Origin: Pteria penguin | Lineage: Eukaryota > Mollusca > Bivalvia > Pterioida > Pteriidae | DNA: 64,000 nucleotides | Direction of reading: 5' to 3' | NCBI GenBank assembly: GCA_035048485.1 | Contig: CM068584.1 | Coordinates: forward strand, 69,166,637-69,230,636 | Part shown: one piece after another, positions 1-13,300 of the stretch | Layout of the letters: each line of letters starts with the position of its first letter | Position numbering within the stretch: the stretch's first letter is position 1 | The notes under the pieces: generated by a model | What the model was told of the DNA's origin: nothing | What the model saw: only the letters and a program-made list of their open reading frames with translations | The model's database searches: none | Position numbers and translations under genes: made by a program

Positions 1-600
1 TCTAGCCTAGTTCACTACATGTATATAGTGGTAATATATCACCGCGTTCTCTAGCCTAGTTCACTACATGTATATAGTGGTAAGATATCACCGCGTTCTC
101 TAGTCTAGTTCACTACATGTATATAGTGGTAATATATCACCGCGTTCTCTAGTCTAGTTCACTACATGTATATAGTGGTAAGATATCACCGCGTTCTCTA
201 GCCTAGTTCACTACATGTATATAGTGGTAAGATATCACCGCGTTCTCTAGCCTAGTACACTAGATGTATATAGTGGTAAGATATCACCGCGTTTTCTAGT
301 CTAGTACACTAGATGTATATAGTGGTAAGATATCTCCGCGTTCTCTAGCCTAGTACACTACATGTATATAGTGGTAAGATATCACCGCGTTCTCTAGTCT
401 AGTTCACTACATGTACATAGTGTTAAGATATCACTGCGTTCTCTAGCCTAGTTCACTACATGTATATAGTGGTAAGATATCACCGCGTTCTCTAGCCTAG
501 TTCACTAGATGTAGATAGTGATAAGATATCACCGCGTTCTCTAGCCTAGTACACTACATCTATATAGTGGTAAGATATCACCGCGTTCTCTAGCCTACTT
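1..600. repeat. 49-bp minisatellite, about 12 copies
   Basis: The unit begins 'tctagcctagttcactacat' and ends 'atcaccgcgttc'. Spacing is constant at 49 bp and copies differ at a few positions only (cct/tct, ttc/tac, aagata/aatata). It lies in the intron after exon T and is cut by the window edge. The unit has no stops or splice consensus in coding orientation that would suggest a role. Confidence 0.95.
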
Positions 601-814
601 CATAGGTTTATTTGAATGAGTCATAAGCAGAATGCGAGAGAGTTTTTAACAAGGGCATATAGCTTACCCTATTTGATTGGGAACAGAAGATATAAATTCA
701 AATGGAGAGTTTTTATCAATTGATAACCGAACCTATTTGAATTGGGCATATAATACATGTATATACTATAACTGAATCAAAATGAAGAGTTCCAATCAAG
801 GGCAGATAACTCAC

Positions 815-978
815 ATTGATGTAGATCATTACACAATCCTCGTTATGGTGCATCCAGCTGTTGGGTTCGTGAGCCGCCCAGTTGGTGTAAACCACGGGAC
901 TCCCGTCTGACCACTGAAACTTATTGTCCACCAGACGGTCATTCAGACCGATCCAATAGCCGTCCCAGGATTGATTGG
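815..978 (-). CDS. Exon T: CTLD6, central part with EPN
   Basis: Acceptor 'ttatttacag', phase-1 start (Thr codon with exon S), donor ATC AAT|GTGAGT in phase 0. Encodes [25 protein letters not shown] and [12 protein letters not shown] predicts mannose-type specificity. The closing exon with the WND and final cysteines must lie left of the window. A 370-bp polypyrimidine (coding strand) microsatellite sits just upstream of its acceptor. Confidence 0.92.
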
Positions 979-1126
979 CTGTAAATAATAGGTCAGAACA
1001 ACGATCAAAACGAGAGAGATAGACAGAGAGAGAGACAGACAGACAGAGAGAGACAGGCAGACAGAGAGAGACAGACAAACAGACAGAGACAGAGACAGAG
1101 ACAGACAGACAGAGAGAGAGACAGGC

Positions 1127-1174
<48 letters not shown>

Positions 1175-1252
1175 AGACAGAGAGAAAGACAGACAGACAG
1201 ACGGAGAGAGTCAGGCAGACGGAGAGAGACAGACAGACAGACAGAGAGAGAC

Positions 1253-1351
<99 letters not shown>

Positions 1352-4300
1352 GAGACAGACAGACAGAGAGAGACAGAGAAAGAGAGAGAGAGATTGCAGT
1401 TAAGTTCATGTCGGTGGCATTCTGGTTGATGTCGGTGGCATTCTGGTTGATGTCGGTGTATCTAAGTTAATGGTGGTTGCATGTTTGTTGATATCGGTAG
1501 TGAATCAGTTAATGTCGGTAGAACATCGGTTGATGTCGGCGGTACGTCAGTCGATTTTTTTTTGTCCATCTGTTGATTTCGAATGCGTTACGTCTATTGA
1601 TTTTGGTTGAAAGTTTGTAGATGTCAATGACATGTTGACTGATGTCTGTGGTACGTTGGCTGGTGACGGTTTTACCCTGGTTGACGTTGGTAGTGCAGTG
1701 GTTGATATCAGTGCTACGTTTGTTCAGTTTGGTAATCGTGTATGATAATAAGAAAAGATCATTGCAATATAACCAAAATAAAGGCGGAACATTTAAAAAA
1801 AAAAAGCCTTACGCATGAAATGTTTGATTAGCAAAAGGTTTTAATTGTAAAGTTGATATTTATTAAGTCTTACTTTTTGATGGGAGAAGCGTGGAGATAA
1901 AATCACTTTCGCCTTTGTTGTTGATGCTAGCCAGTTCGCCTCCGTTCCGTCGGCAGATCGTCTGAGCCTTCAGCCAATTGACTCCTCCTTTAACCACCAA
2001 GAAGCAGGCGCCACCATGCTTATGCCAAAAGTTAGGGCAACCTAATGTATAGCCAGCTGCAAAAAGAGAAAGGTCATGTTACTCCACGATTATTTCATGT
2101 ATATAGTGACGGCATCCGCCTGAAACATTTCATAGAAATGTTTACCTTTGCAACGGACCTACCCGTAGCAGCGAGGGATCTTTTACGCGTCACGCCTACC
2201 GTGACATGATTGATTGATTGATTCTTGTTTAACGTCACACCACGAATATTTCATGTATATGGTGACGGCATCTGCCTGATGCGGGGCATACAGATTTTGA
2301 TCTTTTCAACGGACCCATCCGAAGCAGTGAGGGATCTTTGACGTGCCATGCATACCACGACACAGGGCCTCGGTTTTTACTGTCTCATCCGAAAGACAGA
2401 ACACCGGCATGACCAGAGCGGGACTCGAACCCCGGCCTCCCGATCAGGAGTCCGACGCGATACCACTAGGCCACGCCGGCTTACCATGACATAAGACTTT
2501 GGTTTCCACCGACTCATTCGAAAGACAGAACACCAGTGCTTACGGCGGAAGTCGAACCGGGGACCATTTGGTCATGAGCCGAGCACCCTACCCACTGAGC
2601 CACATCGGCTTCGAATGAGACAATAAAACTCGAGGTCCCGAGGCTCGCAAAGATCACTAACTGCTTTGGGTCGTCCGTTGTTTGGAACTAAATTTCTGTG
2701 CAATGCACCAGGGATCTACATGTAGCTATCCTGATTTATTCCCCCTAGAGACACAATCTACAGACGTGCACAGTAACAGTAGTGGTAGCTATACAATAAA
2801 CATTTGGCATCTTATTCTTTTGTAATGTAAAGTGATTCGGGTTCAGAGAATAAAAAAGATATTCGGGTTAGATCAAATCAAATAATAGAAATCCCTCGGA
2901 AACCACGTGTCTTATCAGAGAGATTGTTAAAAGAGTTGCCGAAAAGACTTCACTGCATGATAGTTGTTATCCCTGGGTTATGGATCGCCATTATTCCTCA
3001 CATATAACAGTATGATACGACAAGAAGCATGCATTATGGATATAGTACCGAGATAGAAATGTCAGTAAAACACTAATGCCCTTGCCGAAGGAACGAACGG
3101 ATCACACCCAAATGCCATTCATACTGAAAGATAAATCTGTAAATGTATTTAAACTCTACTTACCCGGTGTCTTCGGCAAGGTTGTTGTGGCAGCGGCCGT
3201 GTGTCTATTGGCTGAAAAAAAAAGTCACTCGATATAAATTACAAAATTCATATAGTAAAATATCTAACAATTTTTACGTATGCAATATCTCGCAAAAACA
3301 AATCACACCCCTCCCCCTTTCCACACTTTCTTCTTGCGCAAAATATAACCGATCAATCAACCATGGTTGCCTTAACGTAAATATATGTTTAATACATATT
3401 CTCCAATCTCCGAAAAATTCGCAGTTGTATCTTTATTACCCCAGTAATTTGTTGCTGTTCATACAAAATTTTCACAGAAAGAAGACACTATCTCTTTTTA
3501 CACGAATCCTCATGTTGACTGAACAGAGTAAACTTTTCTCATTGATATAAGAGGCCTGGCTCAATTTCTAAGCGGCCTTAGAGAATGCTCTAAGCGGTCC
3601 TGCAGAATACTCTATGCAGCCTTGCTGAATGCTCTAAGCGGACTTACAGAATGCTCTAAGCGGCCTTGCAAAATGCTCTAAGCGGACTTACAAAATTTCT
3701 TGCAGATGAAGCCGTGCCTGGAGGAGCAGGGGAAATCGTTCCATCGAGTGTTGAAGGTAAAGATGCCACCACAGTCCTCGTTATGGTGGAAGTCGTCAGG
3801 CTGACCTGCAGAGAAATCACATCGCTCATTTGTAAAGATTTTCGTGAATTGAAGTTAAAAGGGCTCATTGTCAAACGCTGACGTGATCCGACAAGTGACT
3901 TCGGACGGCATTGGGGATACCTCTCCTTATTTATCTTCAGTTCTAGGTAAAGTCTAATTTTTCGATCTTTTGTTTTACTACGAGTACAGTCTATAGTAAG
4001 ATAATGATTAAGAATATGCCATCTCAGGTGAGATAATGATTAGGAGTACACCATCTCAGGTGAGATAATGATTAGGAGTATACCATCTCAGGTGAGATAA
4101 TGATTAGGAGTATACCATCTCAGGTGAGATATCGATTACGACTGTGTCATCTCAAGTGAGATAATGATTAGGAGTATACCATCTCAGGTGAGATAATGAT
4201 TAGGAGTATACCATCTCAGGTGAGATAATGATTACGATTATGCCATCTCAAATGAGATAATGATTAAGATTATGCCATCTCAAGTGAGATAATGATTAAG

Positions 4301-7300
4301 ATTATGCCATCTCAAGTGAGATAATGATTAAGAATGTGCACAGTTATCATTTTTGGTCTTAATAATTTCCCAATCAAAGTTTATATTCGTCGCAGTACAT
4401 TTATTTTGTTATTAATTCAAATAAATTTGGTATCATTAATCATAACAAATGAATCCGAGTAAAATATTTTTGGTACTTTTGAAGATGTGTGTAACACGTC
4501 ACCTGGGTTCCAGTTCAAGTAGGCAAAAGGTGATCCGTCCATCCACTTCCATCCCCCTTCACTGGACCAGTCCTGTGCTCCAATCCAAACTCCTACCGAA
4601 TTCATCGTAGAGACTTTGGCTTTAAGGTACAAAAATGGTAAACATTAGTAAGGTACAAAAAGATAAACACTAGTAAGGTACAAAAAGGGTTAACACTAGT
4701 ACGCTACAAAATGGTAAATACTAGTAATGTACAAAAAGGTAAAACTTAAGGTACAAAAAGGGTTAACACTGGTAAGGTAAAAAAAGGTAGACACTATTAA
4801 GGTACAAAGTAAACATTAGTAAATTACAAAAAGGGTAAACACTAGTAAGGTATAAAAGGGTAAACGCTAGTAAGGTACCAAAAGTGTAAATAGTAGATAG
4901 GTACAAAAAGGGTAAGCACTAGTTAGGTTCATAAAGGGTATACATTTCTAAGGTAAAAAAGGGTAACACTTGTAAGGTAAAAAAGGGTAAATACCGGTAA
5001 GGTACAAAAAGGGTAGACACTATTAAGGTACAAAAATAAACATTAGTACGTTACAAAAATGGTAAACACTAGAAAGGTACAAAAAGGGTAAACACTAGTA
5101 AGGTACAAAAAGGGTAGACACTATTAAGGTACAAAAAAGTAAACATTAGTAAGTTACAAAAATGGTAAACACTAGAAAGGTACAAAAAGGGTAAATGCTA
5201 GTAAGGTACCAAAAGGGTAAATAGTAGTTAGGTACAAAAAGGGTAAGCTCTAGTAAGGAACAAAAATGGTAAACATATCTAAGGTACAAAATGGGTGATA
5301 CTTGTAAGGTACAAAAAGGGTTAACACTGGTAAGATACAAAATGGTAAACACTAGTTAGGTACAGAAATGGTAAACACCAGTAAGGTCGTTTACTGATTA
5401 TGACGAAGTACAAGGAAATTACAATGGCAAAGCAGCTATGCTTTCCTCATATAACTCGATAGGGAAAATCTTAGTTCAAGACGTTCTTGGTTCATATCTG
5501 TAAGTATTATCCGAGTCTTCTAGCATAGGTAAAAGGCGAGGTGTTCCGATTTTCTCAATAGACAATCTTCATATTTTCCATGACGTAAGCGGCCCTAGAC
5601 CCGACATGCACTTCTTTGCCGGGATTTTTATTTTGAAGTTATTGCTTAAATTGTCACTATCTAGTTCTTTACGTCAAAATGAAAACCCCGACAAAAAGTA
5701 ACATGTCGGGTCTTGGGCCGCTTATATCATGTTAAATATGAAGATCGTCTAATATTGGTATTACCATGCTATTATGACGTCTTTTCTTACATATCACGTG
5801 ACTATTCTGGGGATTTTGTCAATCAATATATTACGGTCGGCACGTGACAGTTCTAAGCCAATTACAGTCCGAAATTTCAAAACAATCTAGTCAAAAGTGG
5901 CGTAATATCTGTCACAAAAGTGAAATCGATTTCTATAGAATAATAAAACGAACGCACGGGTATTTTCTGGGCAGGTGATTGGGTCCACAAAACTAAGAAT
6001 TAGATTTTAATGGTGTAATGTAAAATGCTTACTGCCGATGTAGAACTGTTCCTCCCGAGACGTGATGCTGGCCAGATCACCCCCTTCTTTCTTGCACACT
6101 CCGCGGGCGTCTGACCACACCATCTGCTCGTCATGAAACTGATAGCACCAATCAGAGTTTGGGTCTTCTTCCCAATTATAGCCACACTTCCTGCTAAACG
6201 GACCTGCGCATGAAGAGAAAAAACGCATAATTATACTTACGGCCCAGCGGATCTGTTCAATACATTCATAATCAAAGTACTGAAAGACATTAACGAGAGG
6301 GGAGAAGTCAACAAATGTTAAAATTGAGTTCAAGCTTGAATATTTGTGAAACATTTTCTTATTTTTGCGAATGGGACAGGTGAATGTGAGTAAGTTTCTA
6401 TCGAACGACAGAATATTAAATTTAGTCCTACTTTTTTTAAAATATGTGTATATGTATAGGCATAAGTAAAGGGGGGAGTTCCGAATGGTCATTAATTGTG
6501 TTCAGTTATGATGTCACAATGGGGTATAAAATGAAAAGCGTTGTTAGATTGATTTCACTGATACTACAATAAGATCGATACTTACGGACTGTGGTAGAGG
6601 GCGTGACAGGCAGTACATAGTTAGCTGTAATACAGAAGATAACAATGAGAGACAATTTTGGTGCAATCAGAGGAAATTCGCAAATAAGAAGACAGCTCCG
6701 GGGTTGAAGGAATTCTCAACATTACAGGGTTTGTACATAGAAGGCCATAAATGAATGGAATTTTAAGAAGTTCAAATCTTGCCAGTTTTTGAATTTGTAG
6801 TATAACTCAACACTGGGATCATCTCACAAATGTGGAGGTGGCCATTGTAGTGTGGTGATGCATGAATATATCATCTATAGGGTGGCAACCAGTTGGTGTT
6901 AAGTATAATTTTCAGACTCACTGGCAGAGTTTTTGGTATAATGAAGAGACTTACTGGCAGAGTTTTTGGTATAATGAAGAGACTTACTTTCAGAGTTTTT
7001 GGTATAATGAAAAGACTCACTGTCAGAGTTTTTGGTATAATGAAGAGACTCACTGGCAGAGTTTTTGGTATAATGAAGAGACTTACTGTCAGAGTTTTTG
7101 GTATAATGAAGAGACTTACTGGCAGAGTTTTTGGTATAATGAAGAGACTTACTGGCAGAGTTTTTGGTATAATAAAGAGACTTACTGTCAGAGTTTTTGG
7201 TATAATGAAGAGCCTTACTGGCAGAGTTTTTGGTATAATGAAGAGACTCACTGGCAGAGTTCTTGGTATAATGAAGAGCCTTACTGTCAGAGTTTTTGGT

Positions 7301-10300
7301 ATAATGAAGAGACTTACTGTCAGAGTTTTTGGTATAATGAAGAGACTCACTGGCAGAGTTTTTGGTATAATGAAGAGACTTACTGGCAGAGGTTTTGGTA
7401 TAATGAAGAGACTTACTGTCAGAGTTTTTGGTATAATGAAGAGACTTACTGTCAGAGTTTTTGGTATAATGAAGAGACTTACTGTCAGAGGTTTTGGTAT
7501 AATGAAGAGACTTACTGGCAGGTTTTTGGCATATGAATCGCCTGGGTAAATAGCACTCTTTGTCATTCCAGAAGCCGTTGGCCTGAATGATGACACAGTT
7601 CTGTTGTCCGTTCTTGTTGTTGGGTTCATGAGGGTTTTGTTGCCAATGGTAGTACGTGCTCTAGTAGATTACAACAGATTGATTTATTAATGAACTCCAC
7701 ATTATGATTATGATGGCGCCACCTTTCTGGTGTGTTGAGGCCAAAAAAATAAAAAAAATAAAAGGGTGTTTACGGTTACCCGATCGAACCTAATAAACTG
7801 CCCCGACCCCAAACTTTTTGACGATATTTAGGCTAATTCCGATCCGGATATGCAATGCCCGTTTTCTTTTTGAAAGTAGTTTACAACTGTGGTAGTCATT
7901 TTAACACTTTAAGTAGGCGATTTTTGAATTACTTTATTGACTATGATTGTAAATGAGAGAGTCATGACGGTACCAAGCCGCATATTGTAAATGAGAGAGT
8001 CATAACATCATTAAGCCGCATATTGTAAATGAGAGAGTCATGACGGCACCAAGCCGCATATTGTAAATGAGAGAGTCATGACATCATTAAGCCGCATATT
8101 GTAAATGAGAGAGTCGTGACGGCACCAAGCCGCATAGTGTAAATGAGAGAGTCATGACGGCACCAAGCCGCATATTGTAAATGAGAGAGTCATGACGTCA
8201 TTAAGCCGCATATTGTAAATGAGAGAGTCATGACGGCACCAAGCCGCATATTGTAAATGAGAGAGTCATGACGGCACCAAGCCGCATATTGTAAATGAGA
8301 GAGTCATGACGGCACCAAGCCGCATATTGTAAATAGTTTTTCATAAATGCCGTCATCAAATCTGAAAATTCACTCATAAGTACGTGTATGAGAATTTTTA
8401 AAATGTCAAGGCAACATACTGTTTCATGGAAAAAAAATATATCAAAAATGAAATAAAATAATAATGAATATAATAATCCGACCAACCTACATTTTTTATT
8501 ATTAGTAACAGTAAACAAACTATTTTTTATTTGGTCTGATTAACAAATTTTGGCGGATGTAACGGAAGCACGAAGCAGGTGGGGATCTTTTCCGTACTGA
8601 GATATGACGTCACGATCTTTCATGTACGTCAAGAATCCTACGAAATCTGGCTGTATTCGAAACCCCCACCCCATCAAAAACAAACAAACAAACAAAAACC
8701 AAAAAAGGAAAACAAAAACAAAAAATAAAAACAAAAACAAAAAAACCCCAAAATCAAAACAAAACAAAAACAAAAATAAATATCCCAAAACCCAAAAACA
8801 AAACAAAATACATGTAAAACAATAAGCCAAAAACACCCAAAAGGCCACCCCCCCCCCTCCAAAAAAAAAAAAAACAAACCAAAAGAAAAAAACAAACAAA
8901 CATCCCCTCCAAAACTACCTCCTATCTCAGTCTATTTACTATAACGTCCAAGACACAGTCTCAAACAACTGCCGATCCTCTTTTACTCACCAAGACTATT
9001 GCACTAATATTGTGACGACATTTTCCTGCTTAAAGTACACTGAAAATTAAATCCTGGCAAGAACATCACTGCACGATACTCTATGTATGATCGTTTACCT
9101 TGACATGGAACCTTTCTTTCTTTCTTTTTGGTCGGAATTGCGTAAGCAATTCCAGACCCTAGTCGTTAAAATAAGCTATGGGGAACGCGTGGAACGTTGG
9201 AAATACCTCCTCGTGTATAAATAGTGCGTCGATATTTAGAAAAAGCGTGATTAGATTTACTTTTAGTACTTATAATTCATATTGTACGAGTCAATGCAAG
9301 ATAAGTTTGATCAGATGAGAAAATAGATGTGCCGTCATTCCATCGATTTACCCTAGTTATATTCATGCGCTGGAGGACATGCAGTCTTTCCGAATACTCG
9401 ACGGAAAGTCCCGAAAAAGTACGATTGACATTATTGTGTAACTGTGCCGTAATAAGAAGTACACTGCTAGTCCGTACTAGTATCCGTTGTATTATAATTA
9501 ATAAAACTTGAGAATATTGCTTCTTTTTATAGCAGTGACATTCAAGTACTCTACAATCTTCTTGTCACAACGATAAACAAACGTCTTGGTAGTTGTTGAT
9601 GTGTTGATGTGTAATGCTACTAAAAATAGCCAGTTATTTATACATTTGTAGACGTCGTTTTCCCCAAATGTACATGTACAGTAGGAGACTTTGTCCAGAT
9701 TGCTAATTTCATGCTACTGTCAAGGTCAAAAGTGATAAGAGAGAACGATAGCGGATTTGTTTGACAAAATCGGCAAATGAAAAGGCGAATGACCTTGATT
9801 TGCGATTTCAGGCAAAGAATTCAAGTCAAATATGCTTTAAACTTGACATGTATAGTTCATTCGTCTGTTTCATTTCCAAAATGGACCGTCTTTCCCCATA
9901 CGATCGGATGCTTAGCTGGGCCCATGGCCATGCGGATTTGACCTCGTATATCTCGGGAAGCGCTTGTAGTTTTTAAATGAAATTTGGTGTCATTGCACAC
10001 TAATTCTTTATGTGTGAATGAGCGAAAGCCCGAAGGCGATGCATCAAGTCCCTCATTGTTTTGGTTTGTTCTGTTCAATGCAGACCATGTTTTTGTCGAT
10101 ACTGATCCTAAACATTGCACGCTTGGTATGTGATCTCTTCAGTGGTGTATCACGACTTTATTACCTTTGATGTACTTGACCATGCAATTCCACCCTTGCG
10201 GACTTCCAAGTCCTTTCATTTTTTTCTTTCCTCGGAAGCTGAGATAAGATACACATGCGCAGATCAAGAAATTTTTGTCAGTGGGGGTCCAACCAAAAAA

Positions 10301-13300
10301 GATAAATTTTTCTCTTAGGCAAGGGGGGCTCCAACCCCAAAATGCCCAAATATTACCTTTTTTTGGTAAAATTGTCGGATTCCAGGGGGGGGGGAGACCC
10401 CCTACCCCCCCCCCCCTCCTTCTGTATCCGCGCATGGATACATGCACTCTTTTTCCATTAATTTCTCAACTTACCCTGACTACATCGTCCAGCCAAACAA
10501 ACAGATTCTCATGGCCAATTCGGTCATTCAAGCCGATCCAGTATTCCTTTCCTCTCACCTGACCTGTAATACAGTCATCTCTAAACGTGAAATACCGGTA
10601 TATATTACGGAGAACGTGGTCTGTCTAAACTAACTAACAAATCTACGGCAGCACATTCCTGCCAATCAATGGCGTTCATAACTGAGAACCGTGTTATTGA
10701 CATACTTTTATCTACGAATCATATCTTATGCCGAATTGTCAAGATCAAGATTATTTCACGAATATGGTGGCGGCACCTGTCTGATGCATTGCACAGAAAT
10801 TTAGACCTTTGCAACGGACCCATTCGAAGTACTGAGGGATCTTTTACGTGCCACGCCTACCGTGACACGTGACCTCGGTTTTACTGTCTTACCAGAAAGA
10901 AAGGAAACCGACCGGCCGACGGCGGGAATCGAACCCTGGACCTCTTAGTCACAAGACCAGCATCTTTTTGACTGAGTCACTCAAGCGGAAAATGTAGGTC
11001 AGATGTGTCATAGAATGCATAAGCTTAAATCAACATCCCAAGATGCATCTATGGTGCAAGCTACATAGCTGTAGGACCTATACTTTCTCCAGTACTGAAT
11101 TACTTCAAACTACATAACCCAGTCACTCAAGCACATGTCTGCCACCTGCATCATCTGATGCTTGACGCTTAAGTCAGCGTCTCAAGATGAACATTAGGTG
11201 AAAGTTACTGTAGCACATATATCTTTTCCAATATTGAGTTACCCCAAACAACTTAACTGGATGCAGACGCCGGGGGTATAGCATAAGCTACTCTCAGCTT
11301 CGTCCAGGCACGCCAGAATAGGAACTGAATGTTTGTTGAGAATGATATTTTAAAAGGAAATAAAGAGAAAATATTTTATAATATACATACTTTGTATAAA
11401 GCTTTGTATGTCTGGTTTCTTGATAGTCGCTAGATCCGCACTCTGTTTTTGACACTGACTTCGAGCGTATAGCCAGTTCTGTGTGGCATCGTTGAATTGA
11501 TAACATAGCCCAGAATGAAGTCTCCATCCAGTGGAGCATTTATACTGCGCTGAAATCACAAATGACGTCCTCAAAATATGCCGTAGAGATAAAAGTCATA
11601 CAGAAGTAACGCTCACTCTGCATTATGAAGGAATTATTATATAATTGGTATGACACGTCCATTAAACGATTCCGATTCTTTTGAACAATGTAGTGATCGA
11701 CCAAGCAGGGGATCTCACATATCCACACAGCAATAGAGTCTTTTAGCCATTCTTCGTTAAACAACAATGTATCACATCAGGGACAAACTGATTATGTCAC
11801 CTATATGGTGGTGGCCAGTGCGAAATGGTGGAGGGTAGCACCACACCATGACTATTTCACCTCTATGGTGGTGGCCAGTGCGAAATGGTGGAGGGTACCA
11901 CCACACCATGACTATTTCACTTCTATGGTGGTGGCCAGTGTGTAGTGGTGGAGGATATCACCTCACCAGGATTATTTAACCTCTATGGTGGTGGCCAGTG
12001 TTTAGTGGTGGAAGGTAGCACCATATCAGGATTATTTCACCTCTGTGGTAGTGGCCAGTGTTTAGTGGTGAAAGGTAACACCATATCAGGATTATTTCAC
12101 CTCTATGGTAGTGGCCAGTGTTTAGTGGTGGAAGGTAGCACCATACCAGGATTATTTCACCTCTATGGTAGTGGCCATTGTTTAGTGGTGGAAGGTAGCA
12201 CCATACCAGGATTATTTCACCTCTATGATAGTGGCCAGTGTTTAGTGGTGGAAGGTAGCACCATAGCAGGATTATTTCACCTCTATGATAGTGGCCAGTG
12301 TTTAGTGGTGGAAGGTAGCACCATACCAGGATTATTTCACCTCTATGGTAGTGGCCAGTGTTTAGTGGTGGAAGGTAGCACCATACCAGGATTATTTCAC
12401 CTCTATGGTGATAGCCATTGTTTAGTGGTGGAAGGTAGCACCATACCAGGATTATTTCACCTCTATGATAGTGGCCAGTGTTTAGTGGTGGAAGGTAGCA
12501 CCATACCAGGATTATTTCACCTCTATGGTAGTGGCCAGTGTTTAGTGGTGGAAGGTAGCACCATACCAGGATTATTTCACCTCTATGGTGGTGGCCAGTG
12601 TTTAGTGGTGACAGAACCACACCAGGATTATTTCACCTCGAGCTCTATGGGGGTGGCCAGTGTTTAGCGGTGACAGCACCACACCAGGATTATTTCACCT
12701 CGAGCTCTATGGTGGTGGCCAGTATTTAGTGGTGACAGCACCACACCAGGATTATGTCACCTCTATGGTGGTGGTCAGTGTTTAGTGGTGGAAGATAAAA
12801 CCACGCCAGGATTATTTCACCTCTATGGTGATGGCCAGTGTTTAGTGGTGACAGCACCACCAGGATGATATTCCATACATGTAATTAAGTGGCATTATAT
12901 TGAAATGTGAGAATAACCATATCACTTTTTAATCAATTTATATTGTATCTTTGAAATTTTTCATATCGATGAGAGGAGGGGTTTATGTTTGACTTTTCTC
13001 TTGCATCAGAGACCATTAGTTATTCCTGTTTGTTTTTTTTACGCCTTGGAGTGGCCACAGGCTTGACCAACGGTCTTTCTTATGCCATAGATTTGTTACA
13101 GATTTGACCACTAATCTCTTAACTTTTTAGATCTTCTAACAGCATGGAGTGGTCATTTTGATCACTGGTCACGTTACTTTTAATTTCGACTCACGACTTG
13201 GAGTGGCCACAGTTTTGACCATTGGTCACGTTACTTTTGATGTCTACTTACGTCGTGGAGTGGCCACAGTTTTGACCACTGGTCACGTTACTTTTTATGT

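Noticed and set aside
3143..3550. 135-codon plus-strand frame
   Set aside because: No domain, no codon signal, antisense within an intron.
3656..3874. 71-72 codon frames on both strands as small genes
   Set aside because: Only the third frame of the minus strand matches a CTLD C-terminus with correct splice sites; the other frames are shadows.
6862..7549. Plus-strand [11 protein letters not shown] repeat protein
   Set aside because: Antisense reading of the 33-bp donor array; the sense-strand homology to exon N explains the sequence.
8549..8662. Minus-strand exon-like frame after 'tcgaatacag'
   Set aside because: Thirty-eight codons ending in TAA with no donor, no CTLD residues, and no need for it since exons M and N already join in phase 0.
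11945..12667. 240-codon plus-strand frame with 20-residue repeats
   Set aside because: The 60-bp minisatellite keeps all frames periodic, the complementary strand is equally open, and it is intronic.
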